Assembly: GCA_020024325.1 (NCBI GenBank)
Contig: JAHHTY010000006.1
Span: 1 to 52,350 of the forward strand
From: Negativibacillus sp.
GTDB taxonomy: Bacteria; Bacillota; Clostridia; Oscillospirales; Ruminococcaceae
Reading direction: 5' to 3'
DNA length: 52,350 nt
In this document: piece by piece, positions 15,648 through 24,602 of the stretch
Position numbering within the stretch: position 1 is the stretch's first letter
How the letters are laid out: each line of letters begins with the position of its first letter
Translations under genes and position numbers: made by a program
The notes under the pieces: model-generated
Databases searched by the model: none
The model's input: the letters and a program-made list of their open reading frames with translations, nothing else
Told to the model about the DNA's origin: nothing

Positions 15648-16403
15648 ATGCCCACTGATTCTACCTGCTCTCGAGCAGACGAATTCCTTCTTTGCCGCAG
15701 CCGTGTATTACAGCAGGACTTTTTTCAGCATGGTATTGGTTCTCTGTCCGAAAAGGCACAACATGCCATCCTAAAAAATTTTTATTGTCCCAATCCTTCT
15801 TACCAAGAAATTAACTTTGGAAAATATGTTGCCGATATTGCCACCCCTGAGGGCATTACCGAAATACAGACTGCAAACTTTGGAAAGATGCGCAGTAAAT
15901 TGCAATGTTTTCTTCAAAACGGTTCGGTGCGTATTATTTACCCTGTACCTGCCATCAAATGGCTTGTATGGGTTGATACTCAAACAGGCGAAACCAGCCC
16001 TCGCCGACGCTCTCCAAACAAAAATGCCGCTCTGGGCATTTTTCGGGAACTGTACAGCATCAGCAGTTTGCTGTGGCCATCGAACTTTTCTGTTACTCTT
16101 ACCTTGCTGGAATGTGAAGAATATAGATTGCTGGACGGTTGGAGCCGTGACCGAAAAAAGGGTTCTCATCGCTCTCAGATGCTTCCTCTTTCCTTGCTGG
16201 ATGAAATTACTTTGAACTGTCCCCAAGACCTCTTAAAGCTGCTTCCCAGCCTTCCCGATACTTTTACCTCACAAACTTTGCAAAAACTAACAAAGCAGCG
16301 TCCCCGCACAATTTCTTACATCATCTCGGTGCTGCGTGCTCTTAATGTGATAGAAAAAATCGGCACCGAAAACAGATATTATCTTTATCGAATTGTTTCA
16401 TAG
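15648..16403 (+). CDS. Conserved-looking protein with PD-(D/E)XK-like core and C-terminal winged helix
   Basis: 251 residues, no named family recognised. Residues about 45-75 read Q-E-I-N-F-G-K-Y-V-A-D-I, then T-E-I-Q-T, an E...D...E-x-Q spacing like the catalytic core of PD-(D/E)XK nucleases with Gln in place of the final Lys. A basic R-R-R-S-P-N-K stretch near 120 could contact nucleic acid. The last 60 residues (L-Q-K-L-T-K-Q-R-P-R-T-I-S-Y-I-I-S-V-L-R-A-L-N-V-I) look like a winged helix. ATG 15648 follows GGGAGAT. It is single-gene and upstream of an aminotransferase. A DNA-processing or transcription role is possible; none is proven. Confidence 0.55.
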   Translation: MPTDSTCSRADEFLLCRSRVLQQDFFQHGIGSLSEKAQHAILKNFYCPNPSYQEINFGKYVADIATPEGITEIQTANFGKMRSKLQCFLQNGSVRIIYPVPAIKWLVWVDTQTGETSPRRRSPNKNAALGIFRELYSISSLLWPSNFSVTLTLLECEEYRLLDGWSRDRKKGSHRSQMLPLSLLDEITLNCPQDLLKLLPSLPDTFTSQTLQKLTKQRPRTISYIISVLRALNVIEKIGTENRYYLYRIVS

Positions 16404-16419
16404 CTCTCTACTTTTTCTC

Positions 16420-16447
16420 TTGCTTTTTAAAAAAATAGCAGTATAAT
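16420..16447 (+). promoter_or_regulatory. Promoter candidate of the aminotransferase gene
   Basis: TTGCTT (16420-16425), 16 bases, perfect TATAAT (16442-16447), 68 bases before the ATG. Confidence 0.6.
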
Positions 16448-16515
16448 AATATCATCAAGTTGAAGCGATAAAGTGACTGAATATTTTTTAGATTATAAGC
16501 AGAAGGAATGATGAT

Positions 16516-17700
16516 ATGATTTCTCAAAAAATGCAGAAACTGGTACAAAGCAGCTCTGTGATTCGGGCAATGTTCGAGGAAGGGCACCGACTTGCCGCTT
16601 TGTACGGAGCAAACAATGTCTATGATTTTAGCATAGGAAATCCAACAGCACCACCACCTGAAGAAGTTACCCAAGCTATCATCGAAACACTTTCGGACGA
16701 AAATCCGATTGCTGTACATGGATATATGAACAATTCAGGTTATGAGGATGTCCGCACTGCAATTGCTGAACATTTAAACGGCATACACGGCTGTCAGCTC
16801 CATTATGAACAAATCATTATGACTTGCGGTGCAGCAGGTGGGCTGAACGTCATTTTAAAAACTTTGCTGAATCCCAATGATGAAGTGATTGTGTTTGCTC
16901 CTTTCTTTGGTGAGTATGCAAACTACATCAATAACTTCGATGGAAAAATGGTTGTTGTTCCTACTGACCCAGATACCTTCCTTCCAAACCTTTCCCGATT
17001 TGAAGATTCTATCACACCAAAAACAAAAGCAGTTATTATCAACACCCCAAACAATCCTACCGGAGTGGTTTACCCTGCTTCCCTCCTCAATGAAATGGCA
17101 CAAATTTTAGAGAAAAAGCAATCGGATTTTAGCTCCTCCATCTATCTCATCTCTGATGAGCCATACCGTGAACTTGTTTATGACGCTACACAGGTTCCAT
17201 TTATCCTTGATTACTTTAAAAACGCCATCATTGGTTACTCTTACAGCAAATCCCTATCTCTGCCGGGAGAGCGTATTGGCTACATTGTTGTAAACCCTTG
17301 TGCCGATGACTGTCACGATATTCTTGCTGCACTCAATGTTGCAACCCGAATTCTCGGCTTTGTGAATGCACCTTCTTTATTCCAAAAGGTAACAGCAAAG
17401 ATTCTGGATACCACCATTGATGTTGGTATTTACCAAAAAAATCGTGACCTTATCTACAATCACCTGACTTCTCTGGGATTCGAGTGTACAAAGCCACAAG
17501 GTGCATTTTATCTTTTCCCCAAATCCCCAATTCCGGATGATAAACAATTCTGTGAAATTGCAAAACAGTATCATATTCTGCTGGTTCCCGGTTGCTCTTT
17601 TGGCTGCCCCGGATATTTCCGCTTATCTTACTGTGTCAGCTACGAACAAATTGTCCGTTCTTTGCCAGCTTTTGAACAGTTAGCTGCTTTATTTTTTTAG
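16516..17700 (+). CDS. Pyridoxal phosphate-dependent aminotransferase, class I/II
   Basis: 394 residues, the usual fold-type I size. It transfers an amino group between an amino acid and a 2-oxo acid. Visible motifs are D-F-S-I-G-N-P near the N terminus, N-T-P-N-N-P-T-G-V near residue 175, S-D-E-P-Y-R-E for cofactor contact, and the lysine that binds pyridoxal phosphate in S-Y-S-K-S-L-S-L-P-G-E-R-I-G-Y. These place it in the aspartate aminotransferase superfamily, but the substrate cannot be read from sequence. The start ATG 16516 follows AGAAGGAATG. It is monocistronic and followed by a terminator. Confidence 0.88.
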   Translation: MISQKMQKLVQSSSVIRAMFEEGHRLAALYGANNVYDFSIGNPTAPPPEEVTQAIIETLSDENPIAVHGYMNNSGYEDVRTAIAEHLNGIHGCQLHYEQIIMTCGAAGGLNVILKTLLNPNDEVIVFAPFFGEYANYINNFDGKMVVVPTDPDTFLPNLSRFEDSITPKTKAVIINTPNNPTGVVYPASLLNEMAQILEKKQSDFSSSIYLISDEPYRELVYDATQVPFILDYFKNAIIGYSYSKSLSLPGERIGYIVVNPCADDCHDILAALNVATRILGFVNAPSLFQKVTAKILDTTIDVGIYQKNRDLIYNHLTSLGFECTKPQGAFYLFPKSPIPDDKQFCEIAKQYHILLVPGCSFGCPGYFRLSYCVSYEQIVRSLPAFEQLAALFF

Positions 17701-17754
17701 AATAAAAATCATCAAAAACAACTATAAACAAACTGAAAATACCTATGTATCACT

Positions 17755-17783
17755 AGCTGCCCCATCGTTTGGGCAGCTTTTTT
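17755..17783 (+). terminator. Terminator after the aminotransferase gene
   Basis: AGCTGCCC / GGGCAGCT stem, 8-base loop, then TTTTT, about 55 bases after the stop. Confidence 0.85.
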
Positions 17784-17867
17784 ATCTATCTTTTATTTTC
17801 AATAATTTTACTATATGTATTTTTCATTACAGATTAAACTAAAAATTTTATATCTTCTTGTGATCAT

Positions 17868-17907
17868 AAAAAAACAATCCGCGTTTAACATAACACGGAT
17901 TGTTTTT
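17868..17907 (-). terminator. Terminator of the MBOAT-DHHW operon
   Basis: Stem of AAAACAATCCG with CGGATTGTTTT; seven T follow on the minus strand. It begins 18 bases beyond the DHHW gene stop. Confidence 0.85.
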
Positions 17908-17924
17908 GCTGTAGGTTATCCTTT

Positions 17925-19163
17925 TTAAAATTTCAATCTAGCCAAACTGGAAGCCTCTGACAAGAAAGTAGAGAAGTTGTACATAACAAAAACGTCATCA
18001 AAATTTTCCTGCATCAATTCTTTTACGCTTTTAGAAAGATAGCGCAAATCTACCACAACAATTTCATCATAGTTGTAGGTAAGGTATGGGATCATGCTGT
18101 TTGCATAAGAATCCTTAAAAATCAAAAGTTTGCTGGTCTTGCCTTCCTCATGATTAAGGTTATTCGAACTTTTAATTCTTGAATACCCCGGATTTCCCCA
18201 GGTAAATGCTGCATATTTATCTCGCACTGCAAACTTTCGCTGATCTATCAAACTATTCATCGACACAAGTTCCATACCATCCTGTTCTACCACTGTTCCC
18301 AGCTGTGCAAGCTCTTTATCCTGGTTTAAATTTGCGGTGAAAGCAAAATTATCTACCGGTATGTCATACCATGTGATGGTGTCTGCCGGTTGTCCCGGAC
18401 GCTTTGCCTTAGAATAAAAAGTTCCGTAAAAATCCGAAACTTCGTTCTTGTCCAGTTCCGAAAGCTCTACCGGTGTCAAACCTTTTTCATGGCAATACTC
18501 GACATAGGCATAGTATGCCCCCAGTGTAGTCCAATGATGGTCGGTACGATAATAAATATACTCATCTGCGTGTTCTTTTAAAGCATCGGAAAAATCAATC
18601 GTGGTTAGCCGATCATCTGCCTGAGAAAGTTCACTGTAAATACGTTCCGTTTCTTTTTGCTGATTTACTCCGGGGAAAGCGTAAGGGACTTTGTCATCCA
18701 AAACAGCGTATGCGTTTGGAACCAAAGAAAAAGTAATATCTTTATCGTACATACTCAAAAAGCTCTTCATTACATTAACAGAGCGATCCATACTTTTTTG
18801 TTCTACCACATTGGTTCCGGCTCCCGGGGTGCGAGTGTCCACCACCTGCAATTTTTCTAAAAGCTGGTGGTCTTTTCCGTAAACAATACCATGCCCCTCA
18901 GTACGTCCCAATCCCATATCTGCGCTAGCCTTTAAGGTAATCCAGTCATCTCTGCCGATAAACTGCTCGTTGATATATTTTACATAAGCATTTCCAAAGC
19001 TTCCGTCCGCAAAAGTGCTCCACGAAAAGCTTGGCTTTTGTGCCAGCTGGATATTTTCAAACTCGGAACGGGCTTTGTCTGCATTGAAAACATCTACCAG
19101 AAAAACGACCATGACAAACGCTCCGAACAAAAGTGCAATTGGATATTTTAGAATGTTTTTCAT
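17925..19163 (-). CDS. DHHW-family (AlgX/AlgJ-like) exported protein
   Basis: 412 residues. An N-terminal membrane anchor (about 7-25) is followed by an extracytoplasmic SGNH-like domain. The defining motif T-D-H-H-W-T is near residue 210, and I-F-K-D-S-Y-A-N-S near 350 resembles the family's Ser-containing motif. Such proteins complete O-acetylation of exopolysaccharide or wall polymers, using acyl groups moved across the membrane by an MBOAT protein. The MBOAT gene lies 12 bases upstream, so the two form a functional pair. The ATG follows AAGGAGG. The polymer acted on is unknown. Confidence 0.88.
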   Translation of the reverse strand: MKNILKYPIALLFGAFVMVVFLVDVFNADKARSEFENIQLAQKPSFSWSTFADGSFGNAYVKYINEQFIGRDDWITLKASADMGLGRTEGHGIVYGKDHQLLEKLQVVDTRTPGAGTNVVEQKSMDRSVNVMKSFLSMYDKDITFSLVPNAYAVLDDKVPYAFPGVNQQKETERIYSELSQADDRLTTIDFSDALKEHADEYIYYRTDHHWTTLGAYYAYVEYCHEKGLTPVELSELDKNEVSDFYGTFYSKAKRPGQPADTITWYDIPVDNFAFTANLNQDKELAQLGTVVEQDGMELVSMNSLIDQRKFAVRDKYAAFTWGNPGYSRIKSSNNLNHEEGKTSKLLIFKDSYANSMIPYLTYNYDEIVVVDLRYLSKSVKELMQENFDDVFVMYNFSTFLSEASSLARLKF

Positions 19164-19175
19164 CTGCCGTCCTCC

Positions 19176-20561
19176 TTAGAAATTGAAGTATAAAAACGGG
19201 CTGTATGTGGAATCCACCATAAATGCAACAGAAACAAGCAGAACCGCCGCCAGGAACACTGTGCGCACAATTTTATTTTTCCCTATGGTATCTGCTGCAA
19301 TCTTAAAGAAAGGTGTAGATGCAAGAATACACAGAATCAAAATTCCCGCATAATCTCTAAGATAATACAGCCAATCAACTCCACCTGCCAATGAGAACAT
19401 TCTTGAGAACAATTCCCCAAGCATCGACAAATCAGACAATGCAAAAATTGCCCAGCTAATCATTACAAAGAAAATCAAATATAGGTGGGAGAAAATTTTG
19501 CTTTTCTCCAGATATTTGAGCAAAAAGGTTTTTTCAATCATTAGAAGGATGAAGAAATACAATCCCCAAAAAATAAAGTTCCAGTTTGCACCATGCCAAA
19601 ATCCGGTCAAGAACCAAACGACAAAAAGGTTAAAGAAGTGACGGGACTTTTTGACACGATTGCCCCCCAGCGGAATATAAACATATTCACGGAACCAAGA
19701 GCTGAGGGTGATATGCCATCTCCTCCAAAACTCGGTAATGCTTTTGGAGATATATGGGTAATTAAAGTTTCGAGGGAAATAAAATCCCAACATTCTGCCA
19801 AGACCGATTGCCATCAGAGAATATCCGCTAAAGTCAAAATAAATCTGGAAGCTGTATGCCAACACACCCAACCATGCAAGTGGTGTGGATACATTGGAAA
19901 AGCCGAGCATCTGTACCTCGGTCCACAATGCTCCGATTGTATCCGCAAGCAAGATTTTGCTGCCCAATCCCATAATAAACAGGCCAACCCCTTCTTCGAC
20001 CTGTTCCAGTAAAATTTTACGATTTTTCAGCTCCTTGTTAATGTCCGAATACAAAACAATAGGACCTGCTATCAGCTGAGGGAACAAGACAACAAATGCA
20101 CCAAAATCAATTAAGTTATGCTCCACCTTAATTTTTCTTTTATAAACATCAATGGTGTATGCAAGAATTTGGAAGGTATAGAAACTGATACCCAGCGGCA
20201 AATGGAATTCATCTGCACTGAGCAATGGCAAACCAAGTCCAAACAATGCATTGATATTGGACAGGAAGAAGTTTGTATACTTAAAGAACAATAGGAATCC
20301 GACGGTAACTGCAAAAGCTACCCAGAAACAAAGACGGCGGATTTTGGGCTTATCGTCATATTTTTCCATCAAAAGTCCTGCTATATAGTTTACACCAATA
20401 GAAACAAGCATGATTGGGAAAAACTTTGGTTCACCCCAGGTGTAGAAAAACAAGCTTGCCAAAAACAAGACCGTATTCTTTAACTTAAACGGAACCAAAT
20501 AATAAATTAAAAATGTAATGGGAAGAAAACGAAATAAAAACAGCAGACTGCTGAAAACCAA
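19176..20561 (-). CDS. MBOAT-family O-acyltransferase (AlgI/DltB-like)
   Basis: 461 residues, about ten hydrophobic segments. Family motifs are V-F-S-S-L-L-F-L-F-R-F-L-P at the N terminus, L-P-L-G-I-S-F-Y-T-F-Q near 140, S-I-T-E-F-W-R-R-W-H-I-T-L-S-S-W near 290, and the catalytic-histidine segment G-F-W-H-G-A-N-W near 340. It would pass acyl groups to the DHHW partner outside. The start is probably TTG 20561, eight bases after GAGGAGG. An in-frame TTG at 20579 lies upstream of that ribosome site and is unlikely. Confidence 0.88.
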   Translation of the reverse strand: MVFSSLLFLFRFLPITFLIYYLVPFKLKNTVLFLASLFFYTWGEPKFFPIMLVSIGVNYIAGLLMEKYDDKPKIRRLCFWVAFAVTVGFLLFFKYTNFFLSNINALFGLGLPLLSADEFHLPLGISFYTFQILAYTIDVYKRKIKVEHNLIDFGAFVVLFPQLIAGPIVLYSDINKELKNRKILLEQVEEGVGLFIMGLGSKILLADTIGALWTEVQMLGFSNVSTPLAWLGVLAYSFQIYFDFSGYSLMAIGLGRMLGFYFPRNFNYPYISKSITEFWRRWHITLSSWFREYVYIPLGGNRVKKSRHFFNLFVVWFLTGFWHGANWNFIFWGLYFFILLMIEKTFLLKYLEKSKIFSHLYLIFFVMISWAIFALSDLSMLGELFSRMFSLAGGVDWLYYLRDYAGILILCILASTPFFKIAADTIGKNKIVRTVFLAAVLLVSVAFMVDSTYSPFLYFNF

Positions 20562-20769
20562 ATCTTTGTACCTCCTCAATATTTTTTATCCTGTTATTGC
20601 CGACAGAAATTCCTGCTGCAAAAACACTACTAATAAAATTAACAGATTTCCCCTAAAATATCAACCCTTCCTATTATTTTTTCTTTTTCCTTTCTTCCTT
20701 AATAGTAAGTGATTTTTTATATGTAAATTATTTTTTAGCCACAAAACACCCAAAAATATTTGTCTAGAG
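20562..20769. other. Upstream region of the MBOAT operon
   Basis: No gene seen. Minus-strand promoter candidates include TTGTGG-17-TATAAA and TTGATA-17-TAATTT, but neither is strong enough to choose. Confidence 0.35.
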
Positions 20770-20830
20770 AAAAAGAGGATACCGTTCTTTTAGAATCAAT
20801 TATCTTATTCTAAAAATAGGTATCCTCTTT
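20770..20830 (-). terminator. Terminator after the first DUF4358 lipoprotein gene
   Basis: Long hairpin: outer stem AAAGAGGATACC (20772-20783) with GGTATCCTCTTT (20819-20830), inner stem TAGAAT/ATTCTA. T residues follow on the minus strand. Confidence 0.8.
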
Positions 20831-20851
20831 ATTTGTTCTGGTATTGATATT

Positions 20852-21535
20852 TTATTTAAAGTATCCGCCTATAATTTCTTCTGCACGGTTTAGCTGGTTA
20901 TCATATCCTTTTTCGGAATCTCCTGCAATTACCAAAAAGAGATAATTACCCTTTTCGATAATTCTTCCTGCCTGCGCTTTATCATACTGGTCAGGCAGAT
21001 ATTCCTTAAAGTTTTTGACTACTTCTTCTTTGCGAGTTTCCAATGCTTTACGAACTGTATCTACTTTTCCTTTTTTTACCTTAACACCAATGATATGGTC
21101 AGCAGAAGTGTTCACAGCAGAGTATTCACCGTAGTATTCTTCAATATCTGAAGGGTCAAGACCGAACACATCCTTCAATGCAGCCTCATCCAGCTTTTCG
21201 GGCATGGTAATTCCCAGTTCTTCCCCCAGCTTCATAACAACATCTTGGATTCTGCTTCCGGCTGCCATCAGCATACCTTCTTCTTGATCCATCATCTCTC
21301 CTACTGTGTCCATGCCATCTTTTGCTGAATCGTCTGCTTTTCGTGCAGTATCGTCCACTTTGTCTTTTACAGAGTCCTCAGCTTTTTTTCCTGCATTCTT
21401 TGCTGCGTCCATACTGTCTTGGGCATAATTTTTTGTTTTTTGCCCTGCCCGATTGATAACACCATCTTCGCCGCATCCTGCAAGCACAGAGATCAGCAGC
21501 ATGGCTATCAGGGCAAGTACTGTTATCTTCTTCAT
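20852..21535 (-). CDS. DUF4358-type lipoprotein (copy 1)
   Basis: 227 residues. The lipoprotein signal L-I-S-V-L-A-G-C places the lipidated Cys near residue 21. A Lys/Asp/Ala-rich low-complexity stretch (about 30-85) follows, with repeated K-A-D-D-S-A-K-D-like units, then a globular C-terminal domain (about 90-227). This domain resembles that of the second lipoprotein at 35952-36509: both have a conserved D-V-[FY]-G-[LV] segment and a middle I-[GA]-V-K-[VA]-K-x-G pattern. The family is common in Clostridia and has no known function. ATG 21535 follows AAGGAG. The gene lies 132 bases downstream of ligA. Confidence 0.75.
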   Translation of the reverse strand: MKKITVLALIAMLLISVLAGCGEDGVINRAGQKTKNYAQDSMDAAKNAGKKAEDSVKDKVDDTARKADDSAKDGMDTVGEMMDQEEGMLMAAGSRIQDVVMKLGEELGITMPEKLDEAALKDVFGLDPSDIEEYYGEYSAVNTSADHIIGVKVKKGKVDTVRKALETRKEEVVKNFKEYLPDQYDKAQAGRIIEKGNYLFLVIAGDSEKGYDNQLNRAEEIIGGYFK

Positions 21536-21667
21536 TCTTTATTCTCCTTGCTTTAAAAAATAGCGCATAATACAAACGCAATATTATTGTATGTGAATCA
21601 ACACTGTTTTAATCTAAAAGCAAGGCTGGAATAAAATACAATTCTATTTTCCGTTTTTTTATTGACT

Positions 21668-23647
21668 TTAGCCTCTTGCCATCTCTAAAAGCTCTGCTTC
21701 ACTGAGCACAGCAATTCCCAATTCATTTGCTTTGTCCAATTTAGAGCCTGCTTCTTCGCCTGCCACAACATAGGAAGTTTTCTTTGATACAGAGGACGAT
21801 ACCTTTCCTCCCAACGATTCAATCAGTTCTTTTGCGTCGTTTCTCTTCAGCGTCGGCAAAGTTCCGGTCAGCACAAAGGTTTTGCCGGCAAAGATATCAC
21901 CTGCTTTTTCCTTTTTGCTTTCCATATTGATACCAACCTTGCGCAGACGCTCAATTTCTTGCTGATTGCTTTCCTGTGCAAAAAAGCGGACGATTCCCTG
22001 TGCAACAATTTCTCCAAAGCCTTCCATCTCGACCAGCTGTTGCTCGGTAGCAACGGAAAGTTTTTCCATATTTCCAAAATGTTCTGCAAGCTGTGCTGCT
22101 GTTTTTTCCCCGACATTCGGGATACCCAGAGCAAAAACAACTTTGGAAAGGTCATTTTCTTTTGATTTTTCTAAAGCATTCATCAGATTTTCGGCACTTT
22201 TTTTACCCATGCGTTCCAATGAAGCTACCTGTTCTTGTGTCAGTTCATACAAATCAGCAGCAGATTTTACCCAACCTGCATGAACAAGTCCCTCCAAAAC
22301 TGCCGGACCCATACCATCAATATCCATTGCATTTCTGGAAGCAAAATGAATCAGGTTTCTCATCAGTTGTGCAGGGCACTGCATATTGGGGCAGTAAATT
22401 GCGGCAACCCCTTCTTCCCGCACAACCTTGGTGTGACACGACGGACAATATTCCGGCAACTGATAAACCGCTTGACCGCAGTGTTCTGCTACCGCCACCA
22501 CTTCCGGGATAATATCTCCTGCTTTGCGAACAATAATCTTATCACCCACAGCTATTTGTTTTTCATCAATAAAATCCTGATTATGCAAAACAGCGCGGCT
22601 GACAGTGGTTCCCGCTAACTGAATCGGTTCAAAAATTGCCGTTGGTGTCAGTGCACCGGTGCGTCCCACCTGAACCTCTACATCCAGCAAAGTGGTAATT
22701 TTTTCTTCCGGTGGATATTTAAAAGCAACAGCCCACTTTGGAAATTTTGCCGTAGCTCCCAGCTGCTCTCTTTGTGCTAAACTATCCACCTTTACCACAG
22801 CACCGTCAATGTCAAAGCTGTATTCTCCCCTGTTTTGACCGATTCGTTCAATTTCCGCAATCGCTTTTTCAATGCTATCTGCCTGCGGGTAGGATGGAGA
22901 AACCTGGAATCCCAGTTCCTTTAGCAAGTCCAGCGACTCTTTATGCCCGTTCACCTCGACCCCTTCAATCTGCTGAAGGTTAAAAACAAAGATATCCAGT
23001 CCCCTTTGTGCGGTGATTTTCGGATTCTTCTGACGCAAAGAGCCTGCCGCTGCATTACGAGGGTTTTTAAATGGTTTTTCTTCCTTCAATTCCTGTTGGG
23101 CAACCACCTTTTCAAAGCTTGCTGCCGGCATATAAACCTCGCCGCGAACCTCCACAAATGGAATCGGTTTATTTAAGCGAAGCGGAACCGAGGAAATGGT
23201 ACGGATATTTTGTGTAACATCCTCCCCCACAAAACCATCTCCGCGGGTGGAACCTCTGACTAAAATACCATCGCGATATTCTAAAGATACCGATAAACCG
23301 TCAATCTTTGGCTCAACAACATAAACAGGATTTGGGATAGTTTCCCGAACTCTTCGGTCAAAGTCAATGACCTCCTCAGCAGAAAAAACATCCTGAAGAG
23401 AACCCATCTGAACAACGTGTTCTACCGGAGCAAAGCTATTGGACGCTTTACCACCGACACGATGTGTGGGCGAATCCGGAGTAAGAAGCTGTGGATATTC
23501 TTCTTCCAAATCAATAAGCCGGTGCATCAAACGGTCAAATTCATAGTCGCTGATTGCAGGGTCATCCTGTTCATAATATAATTTGCTGTAATATTCTATT
23601 TTTTCTCGTAACTCTTGTACAAGTTTTTTTGCAGATTCAAGTTCCAT
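21668..23647 (-). CDS. ligA: NAD-dependent DNA ligase
   Basis: 659 residues, typical size. It seals nicks in replication and repair using NAD. Domains in order: Ia domain (Y-Y-x-x-D-x-P-x-I-S-D-x-E-Y/F-D near 24-38), adenylation domain with Lys114 in V-E-P-K-I-D-G-L-S, OB fold, four-cysteine zinc finger (C-P-S-C and C-P-N-M-Q-C near 400-425), helix-hairpin-helix region, and a C-terminal BRCT domain (about 585-659). All catalytic features are intact. ATG 23647 is preceded by GAGGAAA. A good promoter lies 71 bases upstream, so ligA is transcribed independently of yunB. Confidence 0.97.
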   Translation of the reverse strand: MELESAKKLVQELREKIEYYSKLYYEQDDPAISDYEFDRLMHRLIDLEEEYPQLLTPDSPTHRVGGKASNSFAPVEHVVQMGSLQDVFSAEEVIDFDRRVRETIPNPVYVVEPKIDGLSVSLEYRDGILVRGSTRGDGFVGEDVTQNIRTISSVPLRLNKPIPFVEVRGEVYMPAASFEKVVAQQELKEEKPFKNPRNAAAGSLRQKNPKITAQRGLDIFVFNLQQIEGVEVNGHKESLDLLKELGFQVSPSYPQADSIEKAIAEIERIGQNRGEYSFDIDGAVVKVDSLAQREQLGATAKFPKWAVAFKYPPEEKITTLLDVEVQVGRTGALTPTAIFEPIQLAGTTVSRAVLHNQDFIDEKQIAVGDKIIVRKAGDIIPEVVAVAEHCGQAVYQLPEYCPSCHTKVVREEGVAAIYCPNMQCPAQLMRNLIHFASRNAMDIDGMGPAVLEGLVHAGWVKSAADLYELTQEQVASLERMGKKSAENLMNALEKSKENDLSKVVFALGIPNVGEKTAAQLAEHFGNMEKLSVATEQQLVEMEGFGEIVAQGIVRFFAQESNQQEIERLRKVGINMESKKEKAGDIFAGKTFVLTGTLPTLKRNDAKELIESLGGKVSSSVSKKTSYVVAGEEAGSKLDKANELGIAVLSEAELLEMARG

Positions 23648-23717
23648 TTTAATTTCCTCAATTCTTTATTTTAATCTTCATATTTACTAAATTAGTATCT
23701 CTCTTTTTATCAAAATC

Positions 23718-23746
23718 ATTATAGCAATATTTTTTTCTTTTTTCAA
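23718..23746 (-). promoter_or_regulatory. Promoter of ligA
   Basis: Minus strand TTGAAA (23741-23746), 17 bases, perfect TATAAT (23718-23723). Confidence 0.7.
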
Positions 23747-23774
23747 TCAAATGCCCCTCTCTTTAGTTTGTGCT

Positions 23775-24404
23775 TTAATTTCTTTTTAGATAGGTTTGGG
23801 GAACCTTTCCGCTAATCATCCGTTCTTCCAACAGAAACTCAGAACGCACCAAAGTACTTTGATCCCTTTTTCCCAGTATCGAGGAAACATCTGCCTCCAC
23901 AATCAATCGTACCCGATACACCGACTGATTGATTCCTACCGAAGAAAAGCTCTGTTCAAAGCGAACATCACAACTGCTGTACGGTTTAATTAAAAACGGC
24001 AGTCCGGGTCCTCTGCCGTTCAGCAATGCTCCTCCCATCACCGTTCCCAAAGGAATGGTAAATTCTTTAGCGGAAACCTTTTTAAAAGCTTCTATCAATC
24101 TTAAAGCAAGCTCTGATTTTAGACGGTTCACCTTAACTGCATCCAATCCTATTGATAAGACTTCTCCGTTTTTATCCCGTTCTACCTCCGAAAATTCACC
24201 TTGAAAATGTGATAATGTTTGCTGCAATTCTTGATTGATAATTTCGTTTGTAATATTTTTACTGTACATATCCGCTGCCCTGCTAAAAACCGGGATTAAC
24301 TTTAATTCAAAAGCATGAATCATCAATAAAGCAAAAGTAGCGAACAAACTCCAAACCAATAAACGATAGTGTCTGTCCCACCAGCTCTCTCCAAACTTTC
24401 TCAT
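23775..24404 (-). CDS. yunB: Sporulation protein YunB
   Basis: 209 residues. One N-terminal membrane helix (about 12-32) and an extracytoplasmic domain. The motif I-P-L-G-T-V-M-G-G-A-L-L-N-G-R-G-P near 115-131 and the later V-R-F-E-Q-S-F-S-S-V-G-I-N-Q are characteristic of YunB, a sigma-E-controlled mother-cell protein in Bacillus whose loss impairs sporulation. The start ATG 24404 follows GGAGGGG. It stands alone between the exported-protein operon terminator and ligA. It supports spore formation by this organism. Confidence 0.9.
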   Translation of the reverse strand: MRKFGESWWDRHYRLLVWSLFATFALLMIHAFELKLIPVFSRAADMYSKNITNEIINQELQQTLSHFQGEFSEVERDKNGEVLSIGLDAVKVNRLKSELALRLIEAFKKVSAKEFTIPLGTVMGGALLNGRGPGLPFLIKPYSSCDVRFEQSFSSVGINQSVYRVRLIVEADVSSILGKRDQSTLVRSEFLLEERMISGKVPQTYLKRN

Positions 24405-24421
24405 TGTCCCCTCCGCCTTCT

Positions 24422-24451
24422 ATTTTATCTCTGTTTCAGTTGATAATATAT
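24422..24451 (-). promoter_or_regulatory. Possible sigma-E promoter of yunB
   Basis: The minus strand reads ATATATT (24445-24451), 15 bases, GATAAAAT (24422-24429), against the sigma-E consensus of ATATT and CATACAAT about 14 bases apart. Six of eight -10 positions match. YunB is sigma-E-dependent in Bacillus, which supports the reading. Confidence 0.4.
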
Positions 24452-24544
24452 CTTCAATTTGTGCAGGTCATATTGATTGACTTCTTTTATATACTTATGC
24501 GGCAACGGGGTTGTTTTGTCCTTTCCTGACTGCAATTTTTCCAT

Positions 24545-24586
24545 AAAGAAACAGAGCAGACTGCACACTATGTAGCAATCTGCTCT
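24545..24586 (-). terminator. Terminator of the TetR-controlled transporter operon
   Basis: AGAGCAGA pairs with TCTGCTCT, with an additional inner GC/GC pairing, 17 bases after the exported-protein stop. The T-rich tail (TTTCTTTAT) is moderate. Confidence 0.65.
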
Positions 24587-24602
24587 GCCAATAAGTTTTT
24601 AA

